A DNA stretch of 64,000 nucleotides from Paraburkholderia eburnea. Lineage in GTDB: Bacteria > Pseudomonadota > Gammaproteobacteria > Burkholderiales > Burkholderiaceae. Below the pieces are notes generated by a model. The model was not told the DNA's origin. It saw only the letters and a list, made by a program, of their open reading frames with translations, and did not search any database. This document shows, one piece after another, positions 6,892-14,540 of the stretch; position 1 is the first letter of the stretch, and each line of letters opens with the position of its first letter. The stretch is taken from NCBI RefSeq assembly GCF_002917095.1, contig NZ_PQGA01000009.1:124001-188000 (forward strand), in the 5' to 3' direction. A program made the position numbers and the translations under genes.

Positions 6892-9072
6892 TCAACCCGT
6901 GAGGTTCCCCTCCAGACGCTCGAACACACGCTGCGTCGCGCCGCGCGCATGCAGCGCGAACAGCAGCAGCGAGCGTCCCGTTGCCTGATAAACGTCGCCC
7001 GCTTCGAACTCCGGCAGTTCGTCGCGCACCGGCCTGTTCGTGTCGATCAGACAGCTCCATTGATCGTTGCCCGGCACGGAGGGCAGCGTGAAATCCACCA
7101 CGTCGTGATATGCGTTGAGCACGATCAGCAGCGTCGCGTCGGAGGCCAGGCGCATGATGCCGCTGGTCTGCGACCGACCATCGATCAGCATACCGAAACA
7201 TCGCATCTGTGCATCGCCCCATTGATCGCCGTGCAGCGGCACGCCCGCAGGCGAGAACCATTCGACATCCGTGACGTCGAGCGTCGCGTTGTGTTCGCCA
7301 GTGAGAAAACGGTTGCGGCGCAGCACCGGCAGCGCATGGCGCAGCGCCGTGAGCTTGCGCACGAAATCGGCGAGCGCACGGCCATCGTCGTTGATACCGT
7401 CCCAATCCACCCAACTGATGTCGTTGTCCTGGCAATAGGCGTTGTTGTTGCCGCGCTGCGTGCGCCCGAATTCGTCGCCCGCGAGCAGCATCGGCGTGCC
7501 CTGCGAAAGCAGCAGCGTGGCAAGAAAGTTGCGCTTCTGGCGCTCGCGCAATGCGCGGATATCGGCGTCGTCGGTCGGGCCTTCGGCGCCGCAGTTCCAC
7601 GAGAGATTGTCCGCGTGGCCGTCGCGGTTCTCCTCGCCATTGGCTTCGTTGTGGCGCTCGTTGTACGAGACGAGGTCGTGCAGCGTGAAGCCGTCGTGCG
7701 CGGTGACGAAGTTCACGCTCGACCACGGACGGCGCCCGCGCCGGTTGAACTGCTCGCCCGAAGCGGCCAGCCGCGTGGCGAGATCGGCCGCCTTGCCTTC
7801 GTCGCCTTTCCACCAGCTACGCACGGTGTCGCGAAAGCGGTCGTTCCATTCGGCCCAGCCCGGTGGAAAGCCGCCGACCTGATAGCCGCCGGGGCCGCAG
7901 TCCCACGGCTCGGCGATCAGCTTCACGCTGGAGAGAATCGGGTCCTGGCGGCAACTGTCGAGAAAGCCGCCGCCTTCGTCGAAGCCATAAGGCTCGCGCC
8001 CGAGAATCGTCGCCAGATCGAAGCGGAACCCGTCGACGCCCATTTCGAGCACCCAGTAGCGCAGGCTGTCCGTCACCATCTGCAGCACGCGCGGATGCGA
8101 GAGATTGAGCGTATTGCCCGTGCCCGTGTCGTTGATGTGATAGCGCGGATTATCGGCGACGAGCCGGTAATACGAAGCGTTGTCGATGCCGCGAAACGAC
8201 AGCGTCGGCCCCAGTTCGCTGCCTTCTGCGGTGTGGTTGTAGACCACGTCGAGGATCACTTCGAGACTCGCCTGATGCAGGCGGTCCACCATGTTCTTGA
8301 ATTCGTCGATCGAGCCGTGCTCGCCGACCGAATAGCGCGGATCGGGCGCAAAGAAGCCGATGGTGTTGTAGCCCCAGTAGTTCGTGAGGCCACGCTCCAG
8401 CAGATACGAATCGTTCACGAAGGTATGGATCGGCATCAACTCGAGCGAGGTCACGCCAAGGCCGCGTATGTAGTCGAGCACCTTCGAATTCGCCATGCCC
8501 GCGAAGGTGCCACGCTCTTCTTCGGGCACGTCGGGGTGGCGGATCGTGTAGCCGCGCACATGCGTCTCGTAGACGATCGCGCGTTCGCGCGGCACGCGCT
8601 CACGCAATGGGTGGTGCCAGCTAAAGGTCTGGTCGACCACGCGACAGCGCGGCACGTAGCGCGCGCTGTCGCGGGTGTCGAAGGAGAGATCGGCGTCGGG
8701 GCTGTCGAGCGTGTAGCCGAACACCGCGGGGTGCCACTTGAGCGTGCCGACGTGCGCTTTCGCATAAGGGTCGAGCAGCAGCTTGTTGGGATTGAAGCGA
8801 TGGCCGGCGTCCGGCTCGTAAGGGCCGTGCACGCGGTAGCCGTAGATCGCGCCCGGTTCGAGATCGGGCAGGAAGACATGAAAAATCTCGTCGGTGTATT
8901 CGGGCAGCTCGATGCGCTCGAGTTCGCGCTGGCCGGTCTTGTCGAACAGGCACAGCTCGACTTTTTGCGCATTCGCCGAGAACAGCGCGAAATTCACGCC
9001 GCGCCCGGTCCAGGTGGCGCCATGCGGGAACGGCTGGCCTTCGGCGATGCGGGTAGCGGTCTTTTTGCTCAT
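6892..9072 (-). CDS. glgX: Glycogen debranching enzyme GlgX
   Basis: 726 aa, the normal length for GlgX. An N-terminal CBM48-like beta domain (GVNFALFSANAQKVELCLFD) leads into a GH13 barrel. Catalytic strands are visible: GVDGFRFDLATILGRE with the nucleophile Asp, LIAEPWDCGPGGYQVG with the acid/base Glu, and NFVTAHDGFTLHDLVSYN with the third Asp. It should hydrolyse alpha-1,6 branches of phosphorylase-trimmed glycogen in the cytosol. Unusually for this pathway, no glgA, glgB, glgC or glgP gene lies beside it in the window. The start MSKKTATRIAEGQPFPHG fits the family. Confidence 0.95.
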   Translation of the reverse strand: MSKKTATRIAEGQPFPHGATWTGRGVNFALFSANAQKVELCLFDKTGQRELERIELPEYTDEIFHVFLPDLEPGAIYGYRVHGPYEPDAGHRFNPNKLLLDPYAKAHVGTLKWHPAVFGYTLDSPDADLSFDTRDSARYVPRCRVVDQTFSWHHPLRERVPRERAIVYETHVRGYTIRHPDVPEEERGTFAGMANSKVLDYIRGLGVTSLELMPIHTFVNDSYLLERGLTNYWGYNTIGFFAPDPRYSVGEHGSIDEFKNMVDRLHQASLEVILDVVYNHTAEGSELGPTLSFRGIDNASYYRLVADNPRYHINDTGTGNTLNLSHPRVLQMVTDSLRYWVLEMGVDGFRFDLATILGREPYGFDEGGGFLDSCRQDPILSSVKLIAEPWDCGPGGYQVGGFPPGWAEWNDRFRDTVRSWWKGDEGKAADLATRLAASGEQFNRRGRRPWSSVNFVTAHDGFTLHDLVSYNERHNEANGEENRDGHADNLSWNCGAEGPTDDADIRALRERQKRNFLATLLLSQGTPMLLAGDEFGRTQRGNNNAYCQDNDISWVDWDGINDDGRALADFVRKLTALRHALPVLRRNRFLTGEHNATLDVTDVEWFSPAGVPLHGDQWGDAQMRCFGMLIDGRSQTSGIMRLASDATLLIVLNAYHDVVDFTLPSVPGNDQWSCLIDTNRPVRDELPEFEAGDVYQATGRSLLLFALHARGATQRVFERLEGNLTG

Positions 9073-9509
9073 GGGGTCTCGCAGTGGCTGGATCGGGGGA
9101 CGCGTCGCGCGATCGAGGCGCTGCGTCAGGCACTACGCCGCACTTCGGCGAGTGCGCGACGGCGACCATCAAAACGTTGGGAGCGTTGACGACAAGGTGA
9201 CTCCCCCGATGAGTGCAAGTGAACAGTGCTCGATGCGGGTGCGAGACGGCGCGCACAAGGCGAAGCGGCCGGTTGCGGCACGCTTCGACCTCTTTAGCTG
9301 GTTAGCAAGGTCCGGGCCAATGCGAGGGAATTCCCGCGCGGCAATGTTGCGGCACGGCGAGATGCCGGTGGCGCAAGGCGTTAGCGCAGAATCCGAGGGC
9401 GGGGGGAAGGACGCGCGCGGCAGTGGAACAGGGCCGCGCGGTGTGTAGTTTTGGCGTGACGCGCGTGCAGTTTTCACTATTGCGGTGAGGGCGGCGCGCG
9501 CCTGAATGC
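9073..9509. other. 437-base intergenic region
   Basis: This GC-rich stretch lies between the glgX start and the 3' end of the IsdG-like gene, so it should contain the glgX promoter. Frames running through it on either strand lack ribosome sites and recognisable protein sequence. Nothing else is seen. Confidence 0.5.
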
Positions 9510-9830
9510 TTACTTGACGGTCTGCACGACCTCGAAGCCTTCGAATTCCGGATGGCTCAGATAGAGCGGGCGGCTTTGCCCGGCGTTGCCGGCGTTTCGA
9601 TGAGCGCCGCGGAAGGCGTCGGAGCGCGTCCAGGCCTCGAAGGCGGCGTGGTTCGCCCAGATCGTGTGGCTCGCGTAGAGCACGTGATCCTCGCGTTGCG
9701 GACCTTTGAGCAGATGAAATTCGATGAAGCCGGGCACTTCCTTGAGGTGCGTGTCGCGGCTCGCCCAGACTTCCTCGAATGCGGCTTCCGAACCGAGGGC
9801 GACCTTGAAGCGATTCATGGCGATGTACAT
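9510..9830 (-). CDS. IsdG/HmoA-like antibiotic-biosynthesis monooxygenase family protein
   Basis: 106 aa from the ATG at 9830 (AGGA ten bases upstream). It is a ferredoxin-like ABM domain. Its sequence MNRFKVALGSEAAFEEVWASR, then VPGFIEFHLL and FEAWTRSDAFRGAH, carries N6, W67 and H77, the positions that form the Asn/Trp/His heme-degrading set in staphylococcal IsdG. It could therefore be a small cytosolic heme-degrading enzyme releasing iron. Related ABM proteins instead oxidise small quinols, so this remains inference. It is not in the heme operon at 35-41 kb. Confidence 0.8.
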   Translation of the reverse strand: MYIAMNRFKVALGSEAAFEEVWASRDTHLKEVPGFIEFHLLKGPQREDHVLYASHTIWANHAAFEAWTRSDAFRGAHRNAGNAGQSRPLYLSHPEFEGFEVVQTVK

Positions 9831-9949
9831 GCGTGATCCTGTGCGGTGATCCTGTTGAGGGCTATCCGATGGCGGGAGGCCGCGCGTCTGGACGTTACCG
9901 CTGAAAGCGGCCGGCGCGCGACGCTTCCCGATTATAGGATCGCGACGGC

Positions 9950-10726
9950 TCACTCCACCGGCAACGCGGCAGGCATGCGCATGCGATAGAACGAGAGCGC
10001 CTGGATCAAGAGCGTACAGAAAATCGCGCTGCTATAAGCGACCACCCCATGCGTGCGCGTGAGCAGGAGACTCAGCACGAAGAAGAACGCCGCGAAGCCT
10101 AGCAGGCCCGTTGCCATACCACGCATTATCTGCTGCGCGGCGGCCGCGCCGCTCGAACGATGCGCGAACACCGCCAGGATGATGGCCATGAACGGAAACG
10201 ACGCGATCACACCGGCCGCGCTTGCGCCCACATACGGCGCGATCAGCGTCACGCTTACGATCAGGCCGGCGATCAACACCATGCGCAACGGCAGATCCCA
10301 CCAGGGCGCGTCGATCTTCGCGCTCGCCGCCGCTGTGATCGGCATGAAGTTCAATGCGAGGGTGATGACGATTATCGCAAGCAGGAACAGCAGGATTTCG
10401 GGCAGCGCGTTCCATTGCAGCAGCGCGGCCACGACCACGAACGCACCCGCCGCGCCCGTCAACGCGAGACGCCATCCCGACGCGGCCAGCCGGCAATAGA
10501 CGAAGCAGAAGGCGGCTTGCGCAACGGTCGCGACGAGCGAACCGGCGGTAGCCTGCGTAGCGAATACGGGGCCGTGCTCCAGCGCGAGAAACACGGAAAC
10601 AGGCCCCGAAGTGAGCGGCATCCCAACGAGCAATCCGCCGAGCGCTTCACCCCAGCGGCGAACGGCAAGCGAAGCGAGCAGCAGCAACACGGGCGTGACG
10701 AAGAGCTTGAAAAGCAGGAGATCCAT
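9950..10726 (-). CDS. Integral membrane protein, likely transporter-like, unknown substrate
   Basis: About 258 aa from the ATG at 10726; in-frame ATGs at 10765 and 10807 would lengthen it. The chosen start places the first membrane helix (LLLFKLFVTPVLLLLASLAV) directly after the N-terminus. Eight or nine hydrophobic segments follow, with short polar loops. There is a GGLLVGMPLTSGPVS motif near residue 27. No family name is secure. The divergent LysR gene shares its promoter region, which suggests that this gene is the regulator's target. Confidence 0.7.
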   Translation of the reverse strand: MDLLLFKLFVTPVLLLLASLAVRRWGEALGGLLVGMPLTSGPVSVFLALEHGPVFATQATAGSLVATVAQAAFCFVYCRLAASGWRLALTGAAGAFVVVAALLQWNALPEILLFLLAIIVITLALNFMPITAAASAKIDAPWWDLPLRMVLIAGLIVSVTLIAPYVGASAAGVIASFPFMAIILAVFAHRSSGAAAAQQIMRGMATGLLGFAAFFFVLSLLLTRTHGVVAYSSAIFCTLLIQALSFYRMRMPAALPVE

Positions 10727-10842
10727 GATGGGCAAATGGTGTTCGATTGAGACCGTACGGCTCATATTGAGCGCCGCCACCCAGGCTGACAAATCATTTA
10801 TCGTCATATAATGCGTGAGCTAAACTCACACATGATCCGACC

Positions 10843-11751
10843 GTGTTCGACCGGCTTCCCCCTCTGCAAACGCTGCGCGCCTTCGAGGCCACCGGACGGC
10901 ATCTGAGCATGACGCTGGCGGCACAGGAACTGCACGTCACCCACGGCGCGGTGAGCCGGCACATCAAGACGCTCGAAGAACATCTGGGCGTCGCGCTGTT
11001 TCAACGGTTCACGCGCCGCATCGTGCTAACCGAAGCGGGCGCGGAATTTCTGCTGGCGGTCACGCGTCTGCTCGGCGAACTCACGAAAGAAGCCGATCGC
11101 GTGCGCGGCCATGACGGCGTCGAGCGCTTCAAGATCAACGCGAGCGTGTCGTTCGCGAACAAATGGCTCGCGCCGCGTCTGCATCGCTTCAAGACGCGTT
11201 ATCCGGATCTCGACGTTCACCTGGACGTCACCGATAAATTCATCGACCTGAACGAAGGCGAAGCCGATGTCGCGATCCGTTACGGCAGCGGCCGCTACTC
11301 GCGCCTGCTGGCCGAGCGCATCCTGGAGGAGACGGTGACGCCGGTGTGCAGCCCGGCTTATCGGGAGAAGATGCGTGGGTTGTGCGCGGTGGCGAATCTC
11401 GCAGGCTGCACGCTGTTGCACGAAGGCGGCATGCTGGCCAACTGGGAGCAGTGGTTCGCGCTGGCGGGTGTGGAGCGCGTGCGCAGCGATCGCGGACCGG
11501 CCTATAGCCATGGGAGCCTGGCGATCGAAGCGGCGATTCGCGGTGAAGGCGTGGCGCTCGGGCGTAGCGTGATTGTCGCGGACGATATTGCGGCGGGCAG
11601 GCTGGTGGCGCCGTTTCCGCAGATCCGGCTGGAGTCCGAGCGCGGACACGATCTGGTGTATCGCATCGGCAGTCGGGACGACCCCAAGGTGCGTGCGCTG
11701 CGGACGTGGCTGGGGGATGAGATCAAGTCGTTTCTTGCTGGGGAAGGGTGA
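10843..11751 (+). CDS. LysR-type transcriptional regulator (GcvA-like)
   Basis: 302 aa from a GTG at 10843. The winged helix is at residues 8-65 (LPPLQTLRAFEATGRHLSMT, then VTHGAVSRHIKTLEEHLGV), with the GcvA-subgroup opening RLPPLQTLRAFE. The effector domain follows from about residue 95. It should act as a tetramer on the short divergent promoter region shared with the membrane protein gene at 9950-10726; regulation of that gene is inferred from the arrangement. The inducer is unknown. Confidence 0.92.
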   Translation: MFDRLPPLQTLRAFEATGRHLSMTLAAQELHVTHGAVSRHIKTLEEHLGVALFQRFTRRIVLTEAGAEFLLAVTRLLGELTKEADRVRGHDGVERFKINASVSFANKWLAPRLHRFKTRYPDLDVHLDVTDKFIDLNEGEADVAIRYGSGRYSRLLAERILEETVTPVCSPAYREKMRGLCAVANLAGCTLLHEGGMLANWEQWFALAGVERVRSDRGPAYSHGSLAIEAAIRGEGVALGRSVIVADDIAAGRLVAPFPQIRLESERGHDLVYRIGSRDDPKVRALRTWLGDEIKSFLAGEG

Positions 11752-11929
11752 TTTGGGATGCGAAATAAAATATCGGATCGCGTAAAAAATACGGTTAATT
11801 GCATACGTGCCTGATACATTATTTTAAATAAAGGTTGCCCGACTGGATCATATTTATTGCAACTCTTATCTCGATCGTCCGTGCCTCCGTGGTAGTAAGG
11901 AGAAACTTTACGATCAGGAGCGTAGCCGT

Positions 11930-12217
11930 ATGAGCGCACAAGAGTTGTCAATCTATACGCCGAACAACGGGGAATGGCGCAAGCAGTCGGGAAATGTCGC
12001 GCCCGTCAGCAGTGAGGCTGGAAACCATCCCGGGGTCGAGCGCGACGCGCGATATCTTGCGACCGCTGAGAAATTCGAGATCACTGAGATTCCCGCAGCA
12101 ATGTCGAAAATGGGCTGGCACAAGTCGGCGGCGCTGCTCAGGAAGTGGTTTGCCTACGCGCTTTCGTCGCTGGCAGGACACGCACAACGCGGGTGGAGAT
12201 TTGATTTTGTTCTCTGA
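11930..12217 (+). CDS. Short DUF6402-like protein, probably a truncated effector-associated gene
   Basis: 95 aa. The central part, FEITEIPAAMSKMGWHKSAA, followed by LLRKWFA, resembles the conserved opening motif (IPxAMxKMGW...WF) of DUF6402 proteins, which occur in Burkholderia near secretion-system and polymorphic effector genes. Full-length members continue well beyond this point; here a stop comes 23 residues after the WF, so the gene is likely a 3'-truncated remnant. The surrounding 11.76-12.26 kb is more AT-rich than the flanks. Two tandem small-protein genes follow directly. The family link rests on memory of the motif and needs a profile search. Confidence 0.45.
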   Translation: MSAQELSIYTPNNGEWRKQSGNVAPVSSEAGNHPGVERDARYLATAEKFEITEIPAAMSKMGWHKSAALLRKWFAYALSSLAGHAQRGWRFDFVL

Positions 12218-12262
12218 TTGCCGGGTCGTAAATATCAACCCGATCAGACTTAGGGTGAAGCG

Positions 12263-12652
12263 GTGACGGTGCGCGTTCGGCTACGTCTCGTGGTTTTTGC
12301 CGTTGTCGCAGTCGCCGCATTCAGCATTTTTCAGCATATTCTGGATGCACGAGCGCGAGCTAACGCAAAAGAGTGTTTAACCGTGGCTTCACAGAGCGGT
12401 CTGTATCGCGCCGAATCTTGCGTGACAGGCATGAACGGCAACGTTGTCTACTATGTCGGGCGGCTCTACGATGCTCATCGCGGCGTGCTACTCGCGCGAA
12501 CGGACTTTGATTCCATGGACGGTGGCTTGCCTGAGTTTATGCCCGACGAAAGCGCCGTTATTTTCAGACGAGGGGAGGGCAACGGGTCGGGCACTGGATT
12601 TATCGACATCCCACCCAATTGGCTCGAACGTCTGCACGCGAAAATTCCCTGA
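12263..12652 (+). CDS. Small membrane-anchored protein, tandem paralog 1 (immunity-like)
   Basis: 129 aa from a GTG at 12263. One N-terminal membrane helix (VVFAVVAVAAFSIFQHIL) precedes a periplasmic domain with two conserved Cys (KECLTVASQSG and ESCVTGM), the motif YYVGRLYDA and a C-terminal IPPNWLERLHAKIP. It is clearly paralogous to the next gene. The pattern of a small anchored protein, repeated in tandem behind an effector-like fragment, resembles immunity-gene arrays of polymorphic toxins; this is inference. The last 47 bases are identical to the second copy. Confidence 0.65.
   Translation: MTVRVRLRLVVFAVVAVAAFSIFQHILDARARANAKECLTVASQSGLYRAESCVTGMNGNVVYYVGRLYDAHRGVLLARTDFDSMDGGLPEFMPDESAVIFRRGEGNGSGTGFIDIPPNWLERLHAKIP
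12606..12652 (+). repeat. 47-bp exact direct repeat, copy A
   Basis: The last 47 bases of the first paralog are identical to 13107-13153, 501 bases away. Upstream parts of the genes have diverged, so recent recombination or strong selection on the 3' end is implied. Confidence 0.85.
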
Positions 12653-12775
12653 TGAGTTTGCACGACGAAGTAGGAATGGCTGATGCCACCACCTCGACAC
12701 TCAATGCTTACCGCTTCACCTTTGAGATTGTCGCGTTGTGAAGCATTCACCCTCCGTCAAATTTCGGATAAAGAA

Positions 12776-13153
12776 ATGAAGGCTCGTTCTCCAAGACGCG
12801 CCGTATTCGTCGTCGCTGTTATCGTTGCCGGATTCAGCGTCTTTCAATACATTCAGGGCGCGCGGGCGCGCGCCAAGGCACATGAGTGCGTCGCCGTGAC
12901 GTCGCAAAGCGGCCGCTACCGTGCGCAATCGTGCGTGACCGGCATGGACGGCAATGTTTTCTTCTACGTTGGAAGACTTTACGACGCTTATAGCGGCGAA
13001 ATGCTCGCGCGCACCGACTTCGATTCGATGGACGGTGGCGACCCGGAATTCATGCCCGACGAAAGCGCGATACTGTTTCGAGGTTCAGGCGATTCTGGCG
13101 AAATCCACATCCCACCCAATTGGCTCGAACGTCTGCACGCGAAAATTCCCTGA
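12776..13153 (+). CDS. Small membrane-anchored protein, tandem paralog 2 (immunity-like)
   Basis: 125 aa from the ATG at 12776; the frame extends upstream to 12683, but that part has no counterpart in the first paralog. It has the same layout: a helix VFVVAVIVAGFSVFQYI, paired Cys (HECVAVTSQSG, QSCVTGM), FYVGRLYDAY, TDFDSMDGG and the end IPPNWLERLHAKIP. It differs from copy 1 mainly in the membrane segment and in a shortened Gly-rich loop before the C-terminus. A strong hairpin follows at 13170-13201. Function is unknown; it is a candidate immunity protein. Confidence 0.65.
   Translation: MKARSPRRAVFVVAVIVAGFSVFQYIQGARARAKAHECVAVTSQSGRYRAQSCVTGMDGNVFFYVGRLYDAYSGEMLARTDFDSMDGGDPEFMPDESAILFRGSGDSGEIHIPPNWLERLHAKIP
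13107..13153 (+). repeat. 47-bp exact direct repeat, copy B
   Basis: The last 47 bases of the second paralog match 12606-12652 base for base; similarity continues imperfectly for about 20 bases past the stop codon. Confidence 0.85.
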
Positions 13154-13169
13154 CGAGTTTGCACGACGA

Positions 13170-13201
13170 GGAGGGAACGGCTGACGCCAACCGTTCCCTC
13201 C
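13170..13201. terminator. Hairpin between convergent genes
   Basis: An 11-bp perfect stem, GGAGGGAACGG with CCGTTCCCTCC, encloses a 10-base loop between the paralog pair and the convergent cytochrome gene. There is no T-run on either strand, so it is at best a weak or factor-assisted bidirectional terminator. Confidence 0.45.
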
Positions 13202-13210
13202 ATCCAACGC

Positions 13211-14527
13211 CTACCGCTTCGCCTCAATCCCCAACTGTGCGCGCACGCGCTTCACATCGGCGGCGGACACAGCGCCCGCATCATTGCCCCACGCCGAACG
13301 CACGAAGGTCGCCAGTTGCGCGATCTCGTCATCGTCGTAGCGCCACGCGAACGGCGGCATCGCCAGCGGCGCGGGCGCCGAAGCCGTCGAAGGCAAGCGC
13401 GAGCCCGCCAGAATCACCGCAATCAGCGAATCCGGATGCGCCGCGAGCACCGACGGGTTGTTCGCCAGCGACGGAAACACGCGCGCAGCCCCTTCGCCGT
13501 TCTGTCGATGGCAGGCCGCGCAGCTATCGATATAGATGCGCGCGCCGATATCGTTGGCGTGGCCCGTCATGATCGACGTGAGCGTGCCGTCGTCGGCCTT
13601 GTAGGCGGGCGCGGCGGCGTCGTCCGAGAGCGGTGTCAGGCTCTTGAGGTAGACGGCGATCGCGTGCAGGTCGGCATCGCCCAGATACTGCGTGCTGTGC
13701 TCGACCACTTCGCCCATCGGCCCGGTGACCGCCGAATGCGCCGTGCGGCCCGTCTTGAGCAGCGCGATGATATCGGCCTCGTTCCATTCGCCCAGCCCCG
13801 TGCCCTTGTCGCCGCGCAGATTAACCGGCGAGCTGCCGTCGATGCGAGCGCCCGAAAGATAACGCGCGCTCGTGCCGTCCAGATCGACTTCCTGGAAGCC
13901 CACGCCGCGCGGCGTGTGGCATGTGCCGCAGTGCGCGAGACCTTGCACCAGATACGCGCCGCGATTCCATTCCACGCTATGTGCGTCGTCGGGCTTAAAG
14001 CGCGAGTCGTCGTGGAACAGGCGGTTCCAGTACGCAAGCGGCCAGCGCGCGTTGAGCGGCCACGGGATGTCCGCCGGCTCGTTCGCCACGGGCGCGGCGT
14101 TCACGCGCGTCGTGAAGTACGCGTAGAGATCGCGCAGGTCGCCGTCGCTGACCTTGGCATAGGCCGTGTAGGGCATCGCCGGATAGAGGCGGCGCCCGTC
14201 GGGCGTGACGCCTTCGCGCATGGCCAGCGCGAAGTCCTCGAAGCTCCAGTTGCCGATGCCGTGCGATTTGTCCGGCGTGATATTGGTCGAATAGACTGCG
14301 CCCAATGGCGTGGCAAGCGGCACGCCGCCCGCGAACGGCGCGCCGCCCTTCGCGGTGTGGCAGGCCATGCAGTCACCCGCGCGCGCGAGATATTCGCCGT
14401 GCGCGGCGTTACCCGGCGCAGTCATCGCCTGGGCGTCGATCGTCAGGGCGGGCTTCGTCATGCTGCCGGCCCACAGGCCGCCCACGACTACGACAGCTGC
14501 GGCGATTGCTACGGAAAGTTTGCGCAT
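13211..14527 (-). CDS. Triheme cytochrome c subunit of membrane-bound dehydrogenase
   Basis: 438 aa with an N-terminal signal or anchor helix (residues 4-21). Three heme c sites are seen: CMACH (53-57), CGTCH (200-204) and CAACH (336-340). This is the layout of the cytochrome subunit of gluconate 2-dehydrogenase and of related sorbitol, fructose and alcohol dehydrogenases. It should accept electrons from the flavoprotein encoded just upstream and pass them to ubiquinone in the periplasmic membrane. It is the last gene of a three-gene minus-strand operon, 13 bases after the GMC gene. Confidence 0.92.
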   Translation of the reverse strand: MRKLSVAIAAAVVVVGGLWAGSMTKPALTIDAQAMTAPGNAAHGEYLARAGDCMACHTAKGGAPFAGGVPLATPLGAVYSTNITPDKSHGIGNWSFEDFALAMREGVTPDGRRLYPAMPYTAYAKVSDGDLRDLYAYFTTRVNAAPVANEPADIPWPLNARWPLAYWNRLFHDDSRFKPDDAHSVEWNRGAYLVQGLAHCGTCHTPRGVGFQEVDLDGTSARYLSGARIDGSSPVNLRGDKGTGLGEWNEADIIALLKTGRTAHSAVTGPMGEVVEHSTQYLGDADLHAIAVYLKSLTPLSDDAAAPAYKADDGTLTSIMTGHANDIGARIYIDSCAACHRQNGEGAARVFPSLANNPSVLAAHPDSLIAVILAGSRLPSTASAPAPLAMPPFAWRYDDDEIAQLATFVRSAWGNDAGAVSAADVKRVRAQLGIEAKR

Positions 14528-14540
14528 GTCGTGTGGCTCC

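Noticed and set aside
6820..9189. A long plus-strand frame (about 790 codons) opposite glgX
   Set aside because: GlgX is unambiguous on the other strand; the antisense product is Arg/His/Val-rich without motifs.
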